From: Crocinitomicaceae bacterium
GTDB lineage: Bacteria > Bacteroidota > Bacteroidia > Flavobacteriales_D > Crocinitomicaceae
NCBI GenBank assembly: GCA_023264075.1
Contig: JALQTG010000033.1
Coordinates: 1 to 9,321, forward strand
Direction of reading: 5' to 3'
Length of the DNA stretch: 9,321 bases
Part shown: positions 1 through 6,658 of the stretch, in pieces
How positions within the stretch are numbered: position 1 is the stretch's first letter
Layout of the letters: the number at the start of each line of letters is the position of its first letter
Position numbers and translations under genes: made by a program
The notes under the pieces: generated by a model
The model's database searches: none
What the model was told of the DNA's origin: nothing
What the model saw: the letters and a program-made list of their open reading frames with translations, nothing else

Positions 1-2030
1 TCCTTATCCAATACACCATCACCATCCGTATCTGGCCATGGGCATCCATTGTTTTCTGTTGGGCCAGGAGTTTCAGGACATTCATCTAGGAAGTCTAGAA
101 CACCATCTCCATCAGTATCTGGACATCCTTCGAATTCCACAGGACCAGCAGCATTTGGACATGCATCTTTATGATCAGGAATACCATCACCATCTTTATC
201 TGGACATCCGTTGAATTCTTCAGTACCTGGTTCATTCGGACACTCGTCGTCTTTATCAGGAATACCATCTCCATCGGTATCTGGACAACCTCTGTATTCT
301 TTTAAACCAGCGGTATCCGGACACTCATCATCTTTGTCTGGTACTTTATCACCATCTTTGTCTGGGCATCCATTAAATTCCGCTAAACCAGCTTCCAACG
401 GACATAAATCGTCTGTATCTTGTATACCATCATCATCGGTGTCAGGACACCCTTTAAACGCCCAAACTCCTGGGATATCAATACACTGATCTAATTTATC
501 AGATACTTTGTCGTTATCTGTATCGTCAGGATGGCCATAAAGAACAGGTACTCTTAATCCAAAATAGAAACCGGCTCCTCGTACTTTTCCTCCTGGGAAA
601 ATAGTTTTCAAATCGGGAACTCCAATCGTCATGGGCCCTAATCGCGCACCTAAACCTATGCGGCCGCCGCTATAAGAATTATAAGATACCGGAATACCAA
701 ATCCGATGAATTTATGGTCAAAAGAAGGCGTAATCGAGTAAGTAGATGGCATACGCACGTTTGTCGCATTTTCACTCGAGTTGACATTGACATAAGCCAT
801 CGCGTTGACGTAGAAATTTTTCCAAATGTGATAATCTACTTGTAGGCTTACGGCCGTCGGTAAATTCATAAAAAATGATTGCAAGGTATCTTCACCAGCT
901 GTCCAACCAGCATCATTTTGAATTAAGCTATCCACAATATTTGTAAAGCTCCCAAACCCATCAGTAGATTCAAAAACTCCTAAATCTAAGTTTGTTGTGT
1001 TTACGGAGAAGTCACGAGATTTGCCCGCTTTTGTAAAGCGCATTCCTCCGACATCAAGCAAAGATGCACCCACGCGTAACTTATACTTCTCGGCATCCCT
1101 ACGCCATAGGTTTTCTTCACCGTCCATGTCATATTTGGATTCTTTCCAGTTTGGCCTCCATTCGTATACAAAACCGATGTCTCCTCCAATTCCCAGTTTG
1201 GAAGTCATACGGTAAAATTCACTAAAACTGAATGGAGTAGGATTAGCTCCACCTATATACTTGTCGATATTTTCTGAATATCCGTAATTGAAATCACCAA
1301 CAAGTGTGGTAGCAGTATCTTTATTCAAAAACGTAACGTCCAAATTGCCTGCGTAGAGGTAGTTTGCTGTAAGCCCTTGAAGCAACTTGATTCGCCCGCC
1401 TAATTTGAAAAAATGTTCGTCTTTATCGGCTAAAACTTGTGCATAATTAAATCCGTATTCTGCCCAAGACATGTGAGTCTGTGCTAGCAGTGAACCATCA
1501 ATGGAGGTATTCCAAAGCGGACTATAGTCCAAACCTTCTTCGGATATTCTTCCTAGTTCAGGGTTAATATCATCTAAATTGGTAATAAATCTAAATTTCG
1601 CTGAAAAACCTACTGCAATATCTCTGCGAATGTGAAACATGAAATTCATGATGTCAAATTGCATTCCAATGTATGCCCCTCTTGGTTTAGCATCCGGACT
1701 CGTATAATCTGTAATATCTGAAAAACTATTTTGATACAACAGGGAATCCTCCATCCAGGTGGTATCTCTTCGCAACGAATATAACCAACTACGCTTTGGT
1801 AATATGTCAGCATCAAAGTATTTGGCATTTTGCCAACCATCAACATTTAAACTAAACAAGTTAACGTCAACAGCAAAACGACTATCAACAATCGATGCCG
1901 GTTGCAAATCTGCTCCCATAATCCCAGAATAATTACTGTTAATTACGCCGATATAATTTTGAGCTTGGGCGAACTGCATGGCCAATACAAGCAAGGTACT
2001 TGAGAAGATTTTTTGAATCGTCAATTTCAT
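1..2030 (-). CDS. OmpA-family outer-membrane protein with DUF5723-like barrel and TSP3 repeats (C-terminus off the window)
   Basis: An open frame of 676 codons runs from the ATG at 2030 to the left edge without a stop, so the C-terminus is missing. Residues 1-23 form a signal peptide (lysine-containing N-region, hydrophobic STLLVLAMQFA, then AQA before Gln24). Residues ~25-500 are rich in aromatic/glycine beta strands and resemble the DUF5723 family of Bacteroidetes outer-membrane proteins, which includes the opening motif with NYSGIMGADLQPASIVDSR. From residue 503, calcium-binding-type TSP3 repeats begin (D-x-D-x-D-G-x-x-D, then CP...GCP). The repeat order and the NNGCPWPDTDGDG linker are typical of the stretch just before a C-terminal OmpA peptidoglycan-binding domain. 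That domain is inferred to lie beyond the edge. Likely role: a barrel in the outer membrane tied to the cell wall through a stiff repeat stalk. The gene sits 67 bp after the 723-residue protein, with its own promoter candidate. Confidence is high for the architecture and low for any specific function. Confidence 0.88.
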   Translation of the reverse strand, partial: MKLTIQKIFSSTLLVLAMQFAQAQNYIGVINSNYSGIMGADLQPASIVDSRFAVDVNLFSLNVDGWQNAKYFDADILPKRSWLYSLRRDTTWMEDSLLYQNSFSDITDYTSPDAKPRGAYIGMQFDIMNFMFHIRRDIAVGFSAKFRFITNLDDINPELGRISEEGLDYSPLWNTSIDGSLLAQTHMSWAEYGFNYAQVLADKDEHFFKLGGRIKLLQGLTANYLYAGNLDVTFLNKDTATTLVGDFNYGYSENIDKYIGGANPTPFSFSEFYRMTSKLGIGGDIGFVYEWRPNWKESKYDMDGEENLWRRDAEKYKLRVGASLLDVGGMRFTKAGKSRDFSVNTTNLDLGVFESTDGFGSFTNIVDSLIQNDAGWTAGEDTLQSFFMNLPTAVSLQVDYHIWKNFYVNAMAYVNVNSSENATNVRMPSTYSITPSFDHKFIGFGIPVSYNSYSGGRIGLGARLGPMTIGVPDLKTIFPGGKVRGAGFYFGLRVPVLYGHPDDTDNDKVSDKLDQCIDIPGVWAFKGCPDTDDDGIQDTDDLCPLEAGLAEFNGCPDKDGDKVPDKDDECPDTAGLKEYRGCPDTDGDGIPDKDDECPNEPGTEEFNGCPDKDGDGIPDHKDACPNAAGPVEFEGCPDTDGDGVLDFLDECPETPGPTENNGCPWPDTDGDGVLDK
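3..524 (-). repeat. Tandem 81-bp coding repeats encoding TSP3 calcium-binding units
   Basis: Six complete units and the start of a seventh lie in frame inside the OmpA-family gene. Each unit is 27 residues (81 bp): an aspartate ladder such as DTDGDGIPDKDDECP followed by a spacer ending in GCP. The sixth unit carries two extra residues (WP) before the next ladder. Each unit has two cysteines, except that the first has C-I instead of C-P at the first position. In known TSP3 repeats the aspartates bind calcium and the cysteines form disulfides, giving a rigid stalk. The units are similar but not identical at DNA level, with many synonymous differences, so they are not a fresh duplication. Confidence 0.9.
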
Positions 2031-2071
2031 AGCAAATGTTTTACGTAGAAGCGATTTTACACACTTTCGAA

Positions 2072-2079
2072 CAAAAATA
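2072..2079 (-). promoter_or_regulatory. Candidate Bacteroidetes -7 box upstream of the OmpA-family gene
   Basis: On the minus strand this reads TATTTTTG, a full match to the Bacteroidetes -7 consensus TAnnTTTG. It lies about 42 bp before the ATG at 2030, which would give a leader of roughly 35 nt. No convincing TTTG/TTG -33 element is seen 19-21 bp further upstream, so the match in AT-rich DNA may be chance. Confidence 0.4.
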
Positions 2080-2097
2080 AACAATCTTGCTTTAAAT

Positions 2098-4269
2098 CTA
2101 GAGGTTCTTGCCAAAGATAGTTTTGTGACATACGACACTATTACTGATAATAGTATAGATACTGAGTTCATTGGTGACGTTGTCATAGGTGGCCGAGAGA
2201 AGTTGACTGCCTTCTTTTGGGAACCCTTCAAGCAATGTTCCAGCAGCATTAAAGCAATAGATATTATTTTTGAAATAATCTAATACCAGGGTATAAACGC
2301 TTGTTTCAAGTTGAATTTGGTATACTGCAGATACTTCATTAAATCCTAGTTCGATGGTTTGTGTCAATTGATGGTTTTTATCAAATAAAGAAAGCGTGTT
2401 TTTAAGTTTGACAGCGCTTCCAGTATTGCAGGGTACGAATTGACCTTCAGCAAGGGGTTTCATTTCATGAGATGTCATCCGTTCAATTTTCACGGCACCG
2501 TTTTCCTGAATAAACCCTATGACCTCCCCATTCACCTTTTCAAATTGATTTGCTGTAGTTTTTCCTAATTTTTCGGTTTTCACAGGCTGCTCCAAATAAG
2601 TAAGTAATCTCTCGTTTTCAGTGTCAATACACCATCCGCGGAGATTGCCGTTTATATTTAACGCAAATGAAGTATTTTTCAGCGCATTTGGACTCGCTTG
2701 AACGATGTTTAATTCACTCCCCGTTGTATTGAGCATGGTGAGTTCTCCTTTGGTGTTTCCAACTAAAAATCGGGTTGTATTTTTCCAACGAAAGTAAGAA
2801 ACACTTGCAGAAAAACGGTGGTCCCCAGTGTAGGGAAAGCTGCCAACGTAGTTTCCGTTTAAGTCGATTAGATAAACGGATTTATGAGTAGTAAAAAGGA
2901 TTTGATGCTTATCATTTTCGAATATATCGATGGACTGCGGCAGGTCGATGAAGCTTGTATCTGCTTTTCCTGACCATATAATATTACCGTTGCTGCTGAG
3001 TAATGCATAATTCCCAGCTTCATCGTACGTAAACAAAGAATATCCTGTGCGTATGTGATCAATAATCGGTGTGAACCCCGCATAATTTTCTAACGTTCCA
3101 TTCGTCCAATTTGAAGAGACTCCGGTAGATAATTGCTCTCCCGGAGGAACTGTTGTAACGGCGAATTGAAGATCATTTTTAAAAGTAATACTCACTTTTA
3201 AATTCGGTTCAACCTTCCGGTAGTTCGTATAGGTTGGTAATCCAGAAAATAATTGTTTGTTTTTTTGTTGGTTGAGGCCCAAGGTTTCCCCCATCTGGTA
3301 GGCTATTTGAATCTTTTTCGCGAGCTCTAAGGATTCAGTAAATAGTGTTTTATCCTCTATTTCAAATAAATAAAACCCACTGTTGGGATTTTGAGGAAAG
3401 GAGGAGGTAAGCTGAATTCCTTTGAAATGCTTAATTGCATCTTCTAGAAGAATCGAATCCGCATTGGAGGCGTAATCCATTAAGATTAAACCTGGTGTTT
3501 GCTGCTCGCGGTAGTCTGTTACTAAGACCTTTTTGTGATTGAAGTCAGCCAAAACAAGTCCTTTATCTAACCAGAGCGCAAGCGGTCCGTTCGCTATTGT
3601 AGAATCTTGTTCGAGGGCATAGAACCGCTCTAAAAACTCATACTTTTCGATCGTTTGCGGCAGCACCGTGCTAAAACTAACGGCATCTGCAACAGACTTT
3701 CCATATTTTTTCGTAGGAATGGAAGATTTATATTGAAAATAGCCACTATTGAGCGCATAAATATCTGTTCTACCTCCGTTGTTTTTCGAAAGGTTCCAAT
3801 AGTTTGCACTGGCTTTTTTATCGCCATTTTTATAATTGAATAGAGGCGCGCTGGCAGGAATTATTTCGGTATTCACCGATATTACTGCATAGACTCCATC
3901 GTATTGAATAGAGGTGTTAGCCAAAGTGATAGATCCGTGCAATTTTTTAATTTCCCCTTTTTTCCAATGTGCGTTTTTTTCTAAGAGGAGAATTCCCCGT
4001 GAAGCACTCATGTAATAATTTATTTTCCCAAGGTCTAACGCATCAATATTTAGGAGTTCACGTGTAAAAGGGTTGTCTTGAGTGAGGTGAATGAAGTCTC
4101 CATATTGGAGCTCATTGATTTTTCTTACGACCAAAACTCCCTCATCAGCAGGCGTAAAAATAAATTCTGGTGCATAGCGCGTTTTTGAATTCACGATAAG
4201 ATCATAGCCAGCATAGCCAGACCATAATATCGACAGAAGCACAACAATAGATAATATGATTCGCGCCAT
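2098..4269 (-). CDS. Conserved-type exported protein of unknown function with C-terminal beta-propeller-like repeats
   Basis: 723 residues; I do not recognise a named family. Residues 1-20 (RIILSIVVLLSILWSGYA) look like a signal peptide or N-terminal membrane anchor, which supports the ATG at 4269. Residues ~21-340 form one domain of mixed charged and hydrophobic strands without an obvious motif. It includes 'HWKKGEIKKLHGSITLANTS', a pattern reminiscent of DUF3352-like proteins, but I cannot confirm this. From ~residue 375 to the end, short strand-turn repeats recur: YALLSSNGNIIWSG (421-434), VYLIDLNGNYVGSFP (465-479), GELTMLNTTGSEL (508-520), and near the end IYCFNAAGTLLEGFP. These resemble blades of PQQ/WD-like beta-propellers. 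Cysteines are few. It lies 99 bp downstream of rnhB and 67 bp upstream of the OmpA-family gene on the same strand, and may be co-transcribed. Likely periplasmic or surface-exposed, perhaps a binding scaffold (inference). The reading frame is intact throughout. Confidence 0.85.
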   Translation of the reverse strand: MARIILSIVVLLSILWSGYAGYDLIVNSKTRYAPEFIFTPADEGVLVVRKINELQYGDFIHLTQDNPFTRELLNIDALDLGKINYYMSASRGILLLEKNAHWKKGEIKKLHGSITLANTSIQYDGVYAVISVNTEIIPASAPLFNYKNGDKKASANYWNLSKNNGGRTDIYALNSGYFQYKSSIPTKKYGKSVADAVSFSTVLPQTIEKYEFLERFYALEQDSTIANGPLALWLDKGLVLADFNHKKVLVTDYREQQTPGLILMDYASNADSILLEDAIKHFKGIQLTSSFPQNPNSGFYLFEIEDKTLFTESLELAKKIQIAYQMGETLGLNQQKNKQLFSGLPTYTNYRKVEPNLKVSITFKNDLQFAVTTVPPGEQLSTGVSSNWTNGTLENYAGFTPIIDHIRTGYSLFTYDEAGNYALLSSNGNIIWSGKADTSFIDLPQSIDIFENDKHQILFTTHKSVYLIDLNGNYVGSFPYTGDHRFSASVSYFRWKNTTRFLVGNTKGELTMLNTTGSELNIVQASPNALKNTSFALNINGNLRGWCIDTENERLLTYLEQPVKTEKLGKTTANQFEKVNGEVIGFIQENGAVKIERMTSHEMKPLAEGQFVPCNTGSAVKLKNTLSLFDKNHQLTQTIELGFNEVSAVYQIQLETSVYTLVLDYFKNNIYCFNAAGTLLEGFPKEGSQLLSATYDNVTNELSIYTIISNSVVCHKTIFGKNL

Positions 4270-4276
4270 AACAGTT

Positions 4277-4284
4277 CAAATCTA
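4277..4284 (-). promoter_or_regulatory. Candidate -7 box immediately before the 723-residue exported protein
   Basis: On the minus strand this reads TAGATTTG, matching TAnnTTTG exactly. It ends only 7 bp before the ATG at 4269, so transcription starting about 6 nt downstream would give an almost leaderless mRNA. No TTG element is visible at -33. It could be a chance match. Confidence 0.3.
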
Positions 4285-4327
4285 GTGAGAAAATGGTAGG
4301 TAGAATGAAGCGAATTCCGTTTTTCTC

Positions 4328-4343
4328 AAACAATGAATTGTTT
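4328..4343. promoter_or_regulatory. AT-rich inverted repeat between rnhB and the 723-residue gene
   Basis: AAACAAT-GA-ATTGTTT is a perfect 7+7 bp inverted repeat with a 2-bp centre, in the 99-bp gap. It lies about 45-60 bp upstream of the candidate -7 box at 4277-4284, a sensible place for a dimeric regulator to bind. As RNA it could form only a weak 6-bp AT-rich hairpin with no G/C core, so a terminator is unlikely. No regulator is known; function is not demonstrated. Confidence 0.28.
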
Positions 4344-4368
4344 ACTATTTTCCCCGTATTTGATTTTC

Positions 4369-4983
4369 CTATTTATCTTCAAAGTTAATCCCTAATTGTT
4401 CTGGGGGTAATAATGTGAATGATTTTCTATGCAAAGAGGTCACACCAAATGTCCGAATCGCTTCTCGATGTTCTTTCGTGGGGTATCCTTTATTCTTTTT
4501 CCAATTGAATTCAGGATATTCGAGGTGGACCTGTTCCATATATTCATCACGGTAAGTTTTCGCCAGCACGGATGCGGCGGCAATAGAAGCGAATCTCCCG
4601 TCTCCTTTAATCATGCACACATGCGGAATAGACGGGTACGGGTTGAAGCGATTGCCGTCAATTAATAAAAGCGATGGTCGAGTTGCGAGTTGGTCCACAG
4701 CGCGGTGCATTCCTAGAAAGCTGGCGTTTAATATATTGATGGTATCTATTTCATCTGGATATACAAAACTCACCCCGAAAGCAATACTTTCCGCCTCTAA
4801 AATAGGGCGTAACAGTTGTCGCTTTTTTTCTGAAAGCTGTTTTGAATCGTTCAAATAGGGATGGTGAAAATCGGGAGGTAGAATAACAGCCGAAGCCACC
4901 ACTGGACCAGAAAGACATCCTCTTCCGGCCTCATCGCAGCCCGCTTCAACCTGTTTTCTATCATAAAATGGTGCCAACCCCAT
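4369..4983 (-). CDS. rnhB: Ribonuclease HII
   Basis: Cuts the RNA strand of RNA-DNA hybrids and removes single ribonucleotides misincorporated in DNA; acts in the cytoplasm with divalent metal ions. From the chosen start (204 residues), the family hallmarks are: GCDEAGRG with catalytic Asp17-Glu18, NDSKQLSEKKR, LLIDGN with catalytic Asp109, KGDGR with catalytic Asp128, then AAASVLAKTYRD, NKGYPTKEH and the closing HRKSF. The four acidic positions match the D16/E17/D108/D126 set of the E. coli enzyme, so the protein should be active. I prefer the ATG at 4983 because it leaves 14 residues before GCDEAGRG, as is usual in Bacteroidetes homologues. An ATG at 5028 would add 15 atypical residues (MPLPTRTPKI...) and would place the coding region over part of the divergent promoter. 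It is divergent from the 121-residue gene, and followed by the propeller-like gene after 99 bp. Identity is certain; the start is moderately so. Confidence 0.96.
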   Translation of the reverse strand: MGLAPFYDRKQVEAGCDEAGRGCLSGPVVASAVILPPDFHHPYLNDSKQLSEKKRQLLRPILEAESIAFGVSFVYPDEIDTINILNASFLGMHRAVDQLATRPSLLLIDGNRFNPYPSIPHVCMIKGDGRFASIAAASVLAKTYRDEYMEQVHLEYPEFNWKKNKGYPTKEHREAIRTFGVTSLHRKSFTLLPPEQLGINFEDK

Positions 4984-5015
4984 AGTTACAATGTTAATAA
5001 TTTTTGGAGTACGAG

Positions 5016-5046
5016 TTGGTAACGGCATGAAAATTGCCTAAATTTG
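5016..5046 (+). promoter_or_regulatory. Bacteroidetes-type promoter (-33 TTG / -7 TAAATTTG) for the 121-residue exported protein
   Basis: TAAATTTG at 5039-5046 matches the -7 consensus TAnnTTTG exactly. A TTG at 5016-5018 lies 20 bp upstream, within the usual 19-21 bp spacing, as a minimal -33 element. Transcription should start near 5052, giving a leader of about 48 nt before the ATG at 5101. This is the best-supported promoter in the window. Confidence 0.6.
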
Positions 5047-5055
5047 ACAAACAGT

Positions 5056-5071
5056 GCAACTTAATTGTTGC
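5056..5071 (+). promoter_or_regulatory. Small inverted repeat at the 5' end of the predicted leader
   Basis: GCAAC-TTAATT-GTTGC forms a perfect 5-bp stem with a 6-nt loop. It starts about 10 bp after the -7 box, so it would sit at the very 5' end of the mRNA (a stabilising hairpin) or act as a DNA operator overlapping the start of transcription. It is short and could be chance. Confidence 0.28.
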
Positions 5072-5100
5072 TTTATGAGTCTAACAGAAAAACAAGAACT

Positions 5101-5466
5101 ATGAAAAAGTTAGTAGCATTATTTGTAGTTGCAATAGTAGGATTTACTTCATATGCGCAAACTGCTAAAGTAGAGGGGACACCTGCAACTATTAAAGAAA
5201 ATGTGCAGCAGGGTGTTTTTACATTTGAAATGCCTTCTTCTACTTCCAGTGACGAAATTAAAAGAACGACCTCTTATTATGTAGACTATTTCACTGTAGA
5301 TTTTGATGCCACTTCTAAGTCAGCGAAAATCAACATGATTGATAACTCCCCAGAAGGACGAAGAGTGGTAACACGATTTTTATTGTCGAATAAAATAAGC
5401 ATCATTGAATTCAACGGTGGAGATTATAAAATCACTGAGTTTTATGATAATTTCATGAAGAACTAA
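5101..5466 (+). CDS. Small exported protein of unknown function
   Basis: 121 residues; I do not recognise a named family. Residues 1-19 (MKKLVALFVVAIVGFTSYA) are a clear signal peptide with likely cleavage SYA|QT, leaving Gln20 at the mature N-terminus. This fixes the start at the ATG at 5101 rather than an in-frame TTG at 5065. The mature part is about 100 residues, with no cysteine and no lipobox. It has alternating strands and helices: VFTFEMP, a Ser/Thr/Glu-rich helix, YYVDYFTVDFD, AKINMID, a conserved-looking NSPEGRRVVTRFLLSN segment, then ISIIEFNGGDYKITEFYDNF. The pattern suggests a small compact alpha/beta domain in the periplasm or outside the cell (inference). It is a single-gene transcription unit: its own promoter at 5016-5046, a strong terminator at 5485-5520, and minus-strand genes on both sides. 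The frame is intact. Confidence 0.88.
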   Translation: MKKLVALFVVAIVGFTSYAQTAKVEGTPATIKENVQQGVFTFEMPSSTSSDEIKRTTSYYVDYFTVDFDATSKSAKINMIDNSPEGRRVVTRFLLSNKISIIEFNGGDYKITEFYDNFMKN

Positions 5467-5484
5467 TCGGTTTAAATAAGACAT

Positions 5485-5520
5485 AAAAAAGGGCTGCGTC
5501 AATTTGATGCAGCCCTTTTT
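5485..5520. terminator. Bidirectional intrinsic terminator
   Basis: A run of six A (5485-5490), stem GGGCTGCGTC (5491-5500), loop AATTT, stem GATGCAGCCC (5506-5515), and five T (5516-5520). The 10-bp stem has one G-T pair and a GC-rich base. With the U-tract on either strand it should terminate both the 121-residue gene (stop at 5466) and the oppositely oriented permease gene (stop at 5534). Confidence 0.93.
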
Positions 5521-5533
5521 AGTATGTTTTTTC

Positions 5534-6571
5534 TTACGACATAATCCTCGCATAGACCGCAGTTCCAGGAAATTGCTCCATGATTTTCTTTAACAAGGCT
5601 GTTATCGGGATTGATAAGATTAAACCGGGAATTCCCCAAATGAACCCCCATAGTGCCAACATTATTAGGACGGTAATCGTATTAATTTGAAATGATTTAC
5701 CCATCAATATTGGTTCTAGAATTGCACCGAAGAGCACTTGAACACCTGTGATGGATAAGGCAAAGAACAATAATGTTCCGGTATTGTCAATTTCTACTAA
5801 TGCAAAAGCTGACAGGACAACAACTGAAATGACCGATCCAATCATTTGTATGAAGTTGATAGCAAAGGCAAATAGTCCCCAGAATATAGGGAAACTGACA
5901 TCAAATGCGTAACATGCAATACTGAAACCTATTCCGGTGAATAAACTGAGTAAGAATTTAACAACGATAAACTTCAGGATGTCTTTTTCAACCTGCATGA
6001 ATGTTTTGACCGAGGCGAATTGTTTTTTGAAGATTAAGAGCTGCATGACCTTTTGCATGTCCATAGATCCGGCCAATAAAAGGACCATGAAGAAAATGGT
6101 CATCAGGAGCATACTGATGAATTTCCGAGTGAAGTTTAAGGTATCCCCAACATTCCCGAACAGATTAGCCGAGATTTGTTCGTTATTCATGATTGCGCCG
6201 ATATCTGATTGTCCTTCTTCCGGATGGATACCTGCTAAATTCATAACGGGTTCAATAATCACATGGAGCTTGGTGTCGAATTTCTCTCTGAAATCGGCTC
6301 CAGCACTGGTTAATTCTTTTCCAGAAAGGGCAATGACTTCATAGCTGATTTTTAATCCCCCTAAAATAATCGCAATCACAATAAGGATTCCAAATACATT
6401 ATGGACACCTTTCTTGTTTAACCAGCGCATAAGTGGCATAAAAAGTAAAGCCCCAAAAAGGGCAAATACCAATGGAATAAAGATAATTTTCAATAAATTC
6501 AACAGATACAGTGCGAAAGGCACCATAAATAAAATAAGCAACTTCTTAATTTGCTTTAATTCTTTTTCCAT
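5534..6571 (-). CDS. AI-2E family transporter (PerM/YdiK/TqsA-like membrane permease)
   Basis: 345 residues, close to the usual ~350 for this family (PF01594). Hydrophobic segments lie near residues 10-48 (two helices), 57-76, 150-168, 203-260 (several) and 266-325, with a soluble segment at ~80-148 as is usual. Family motifs are visible: FPIFWGLFAFAINF at 227-240, EPILMGKSFQ at 286-295, and WGFIWGIPGLILSIPITALLKK at 308-329. Family members export small solutes: E. coli TqsA affects autoinducer-2 export, and others act as Na+/H+ antiporters. The substrate here cannot be read from sequence and a quorum-sensing role should not be assumed. The common NFIP.IG motif reads NFIQMIG here (Pro to Gln at 242). 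It starts 87 bp after the ysxC stop and could be the last gene of that operon; I found no clear promoter in the gap. It ends at the bidirectional terminator. Confidence 0.93.
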   Translation of the reverse strand: MEKELKQIKKLLILFMVPFALYLLNLLKIIFIPLVFALFGALLFMPLMRWLNKKGVHNVFGILIVIAIILGGLKISYEVIALSGKELTSAGADFREKFDTKLHVIIEPVMNLAGIHPEEGQSDIGAIMNNEQISANLFGNVGDTLNFTRKFISMLLMTIFFMVLLLAGSMDMQKVMQLLIFKKQFASVKTFMQVEKDILKFIVVKFLLSLFTGIGFSIACYAFDVSFPIFWGLFAFAINFIQMIGSVISVVVLSAFALVEIDNTGTLLFFALSITGVQVLFGAILEPILMGKSFQINTITVLIMLALWGFIWGIPGLILSIPITALLKKIMEQFPGTAVYARIMS

Positions 6572-6658
6572 GCATCATCATATTTTGAATCGCTAATATT
6601 ACTAAAATTTTGCGGGATTCAACACTGACCAACTGAGAACAAATGTTAAACGGATGTT

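Noticed and set aside
211..489. Plus-strand frame encoding a Ser/Pro/Gly-rich repetitive 92-residue protein
   Set aside because: It is the antisense shadow of the TSP3 repeats. The minus-strand frame has a signal peptide, domains and no stops over 2 kb.
3..524. CRISPR-like or non-coding satellite repeat array
   Set aside because: The units are directly adjacent 81-bp coding repeats with no unique spacers, and they encode TSP3 motifs in one frame.
4984..5028. Longer RNase HII start at 5028
   Set aside because: The extra 15 residues do not resemble homologues and would overlap the promoter of the divergent gene. The ATG at 4983 gives the usual spacing to GCDEAGRG, but the longer form cannot be excluded.
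5065..5100. TTG start adding 12 residues to the small exported protein
   Set aside because: It would put charged residues (ESNRKTRT) before a perfectly good signal peptide that begins MKK at the ATG at 5101.
5534..6571. A quorum-sensing system based on the AI-2E transporter name
   Set aside because: The family name comes from one E. coli member and substrates are diverse. No luxS or sensor gene is present in the window.
6572..6658. Promoter for the AI-2E family permease in the 87-bp gap after ysxC
   Set aside because: The closest minus-strand motifs (TAACATTTG with wrong spacing, TAATATTAG with two mismatches) do not meet the -7 consensus, and no terminator hairpin is visible either. Read-through from ysxC is possible.
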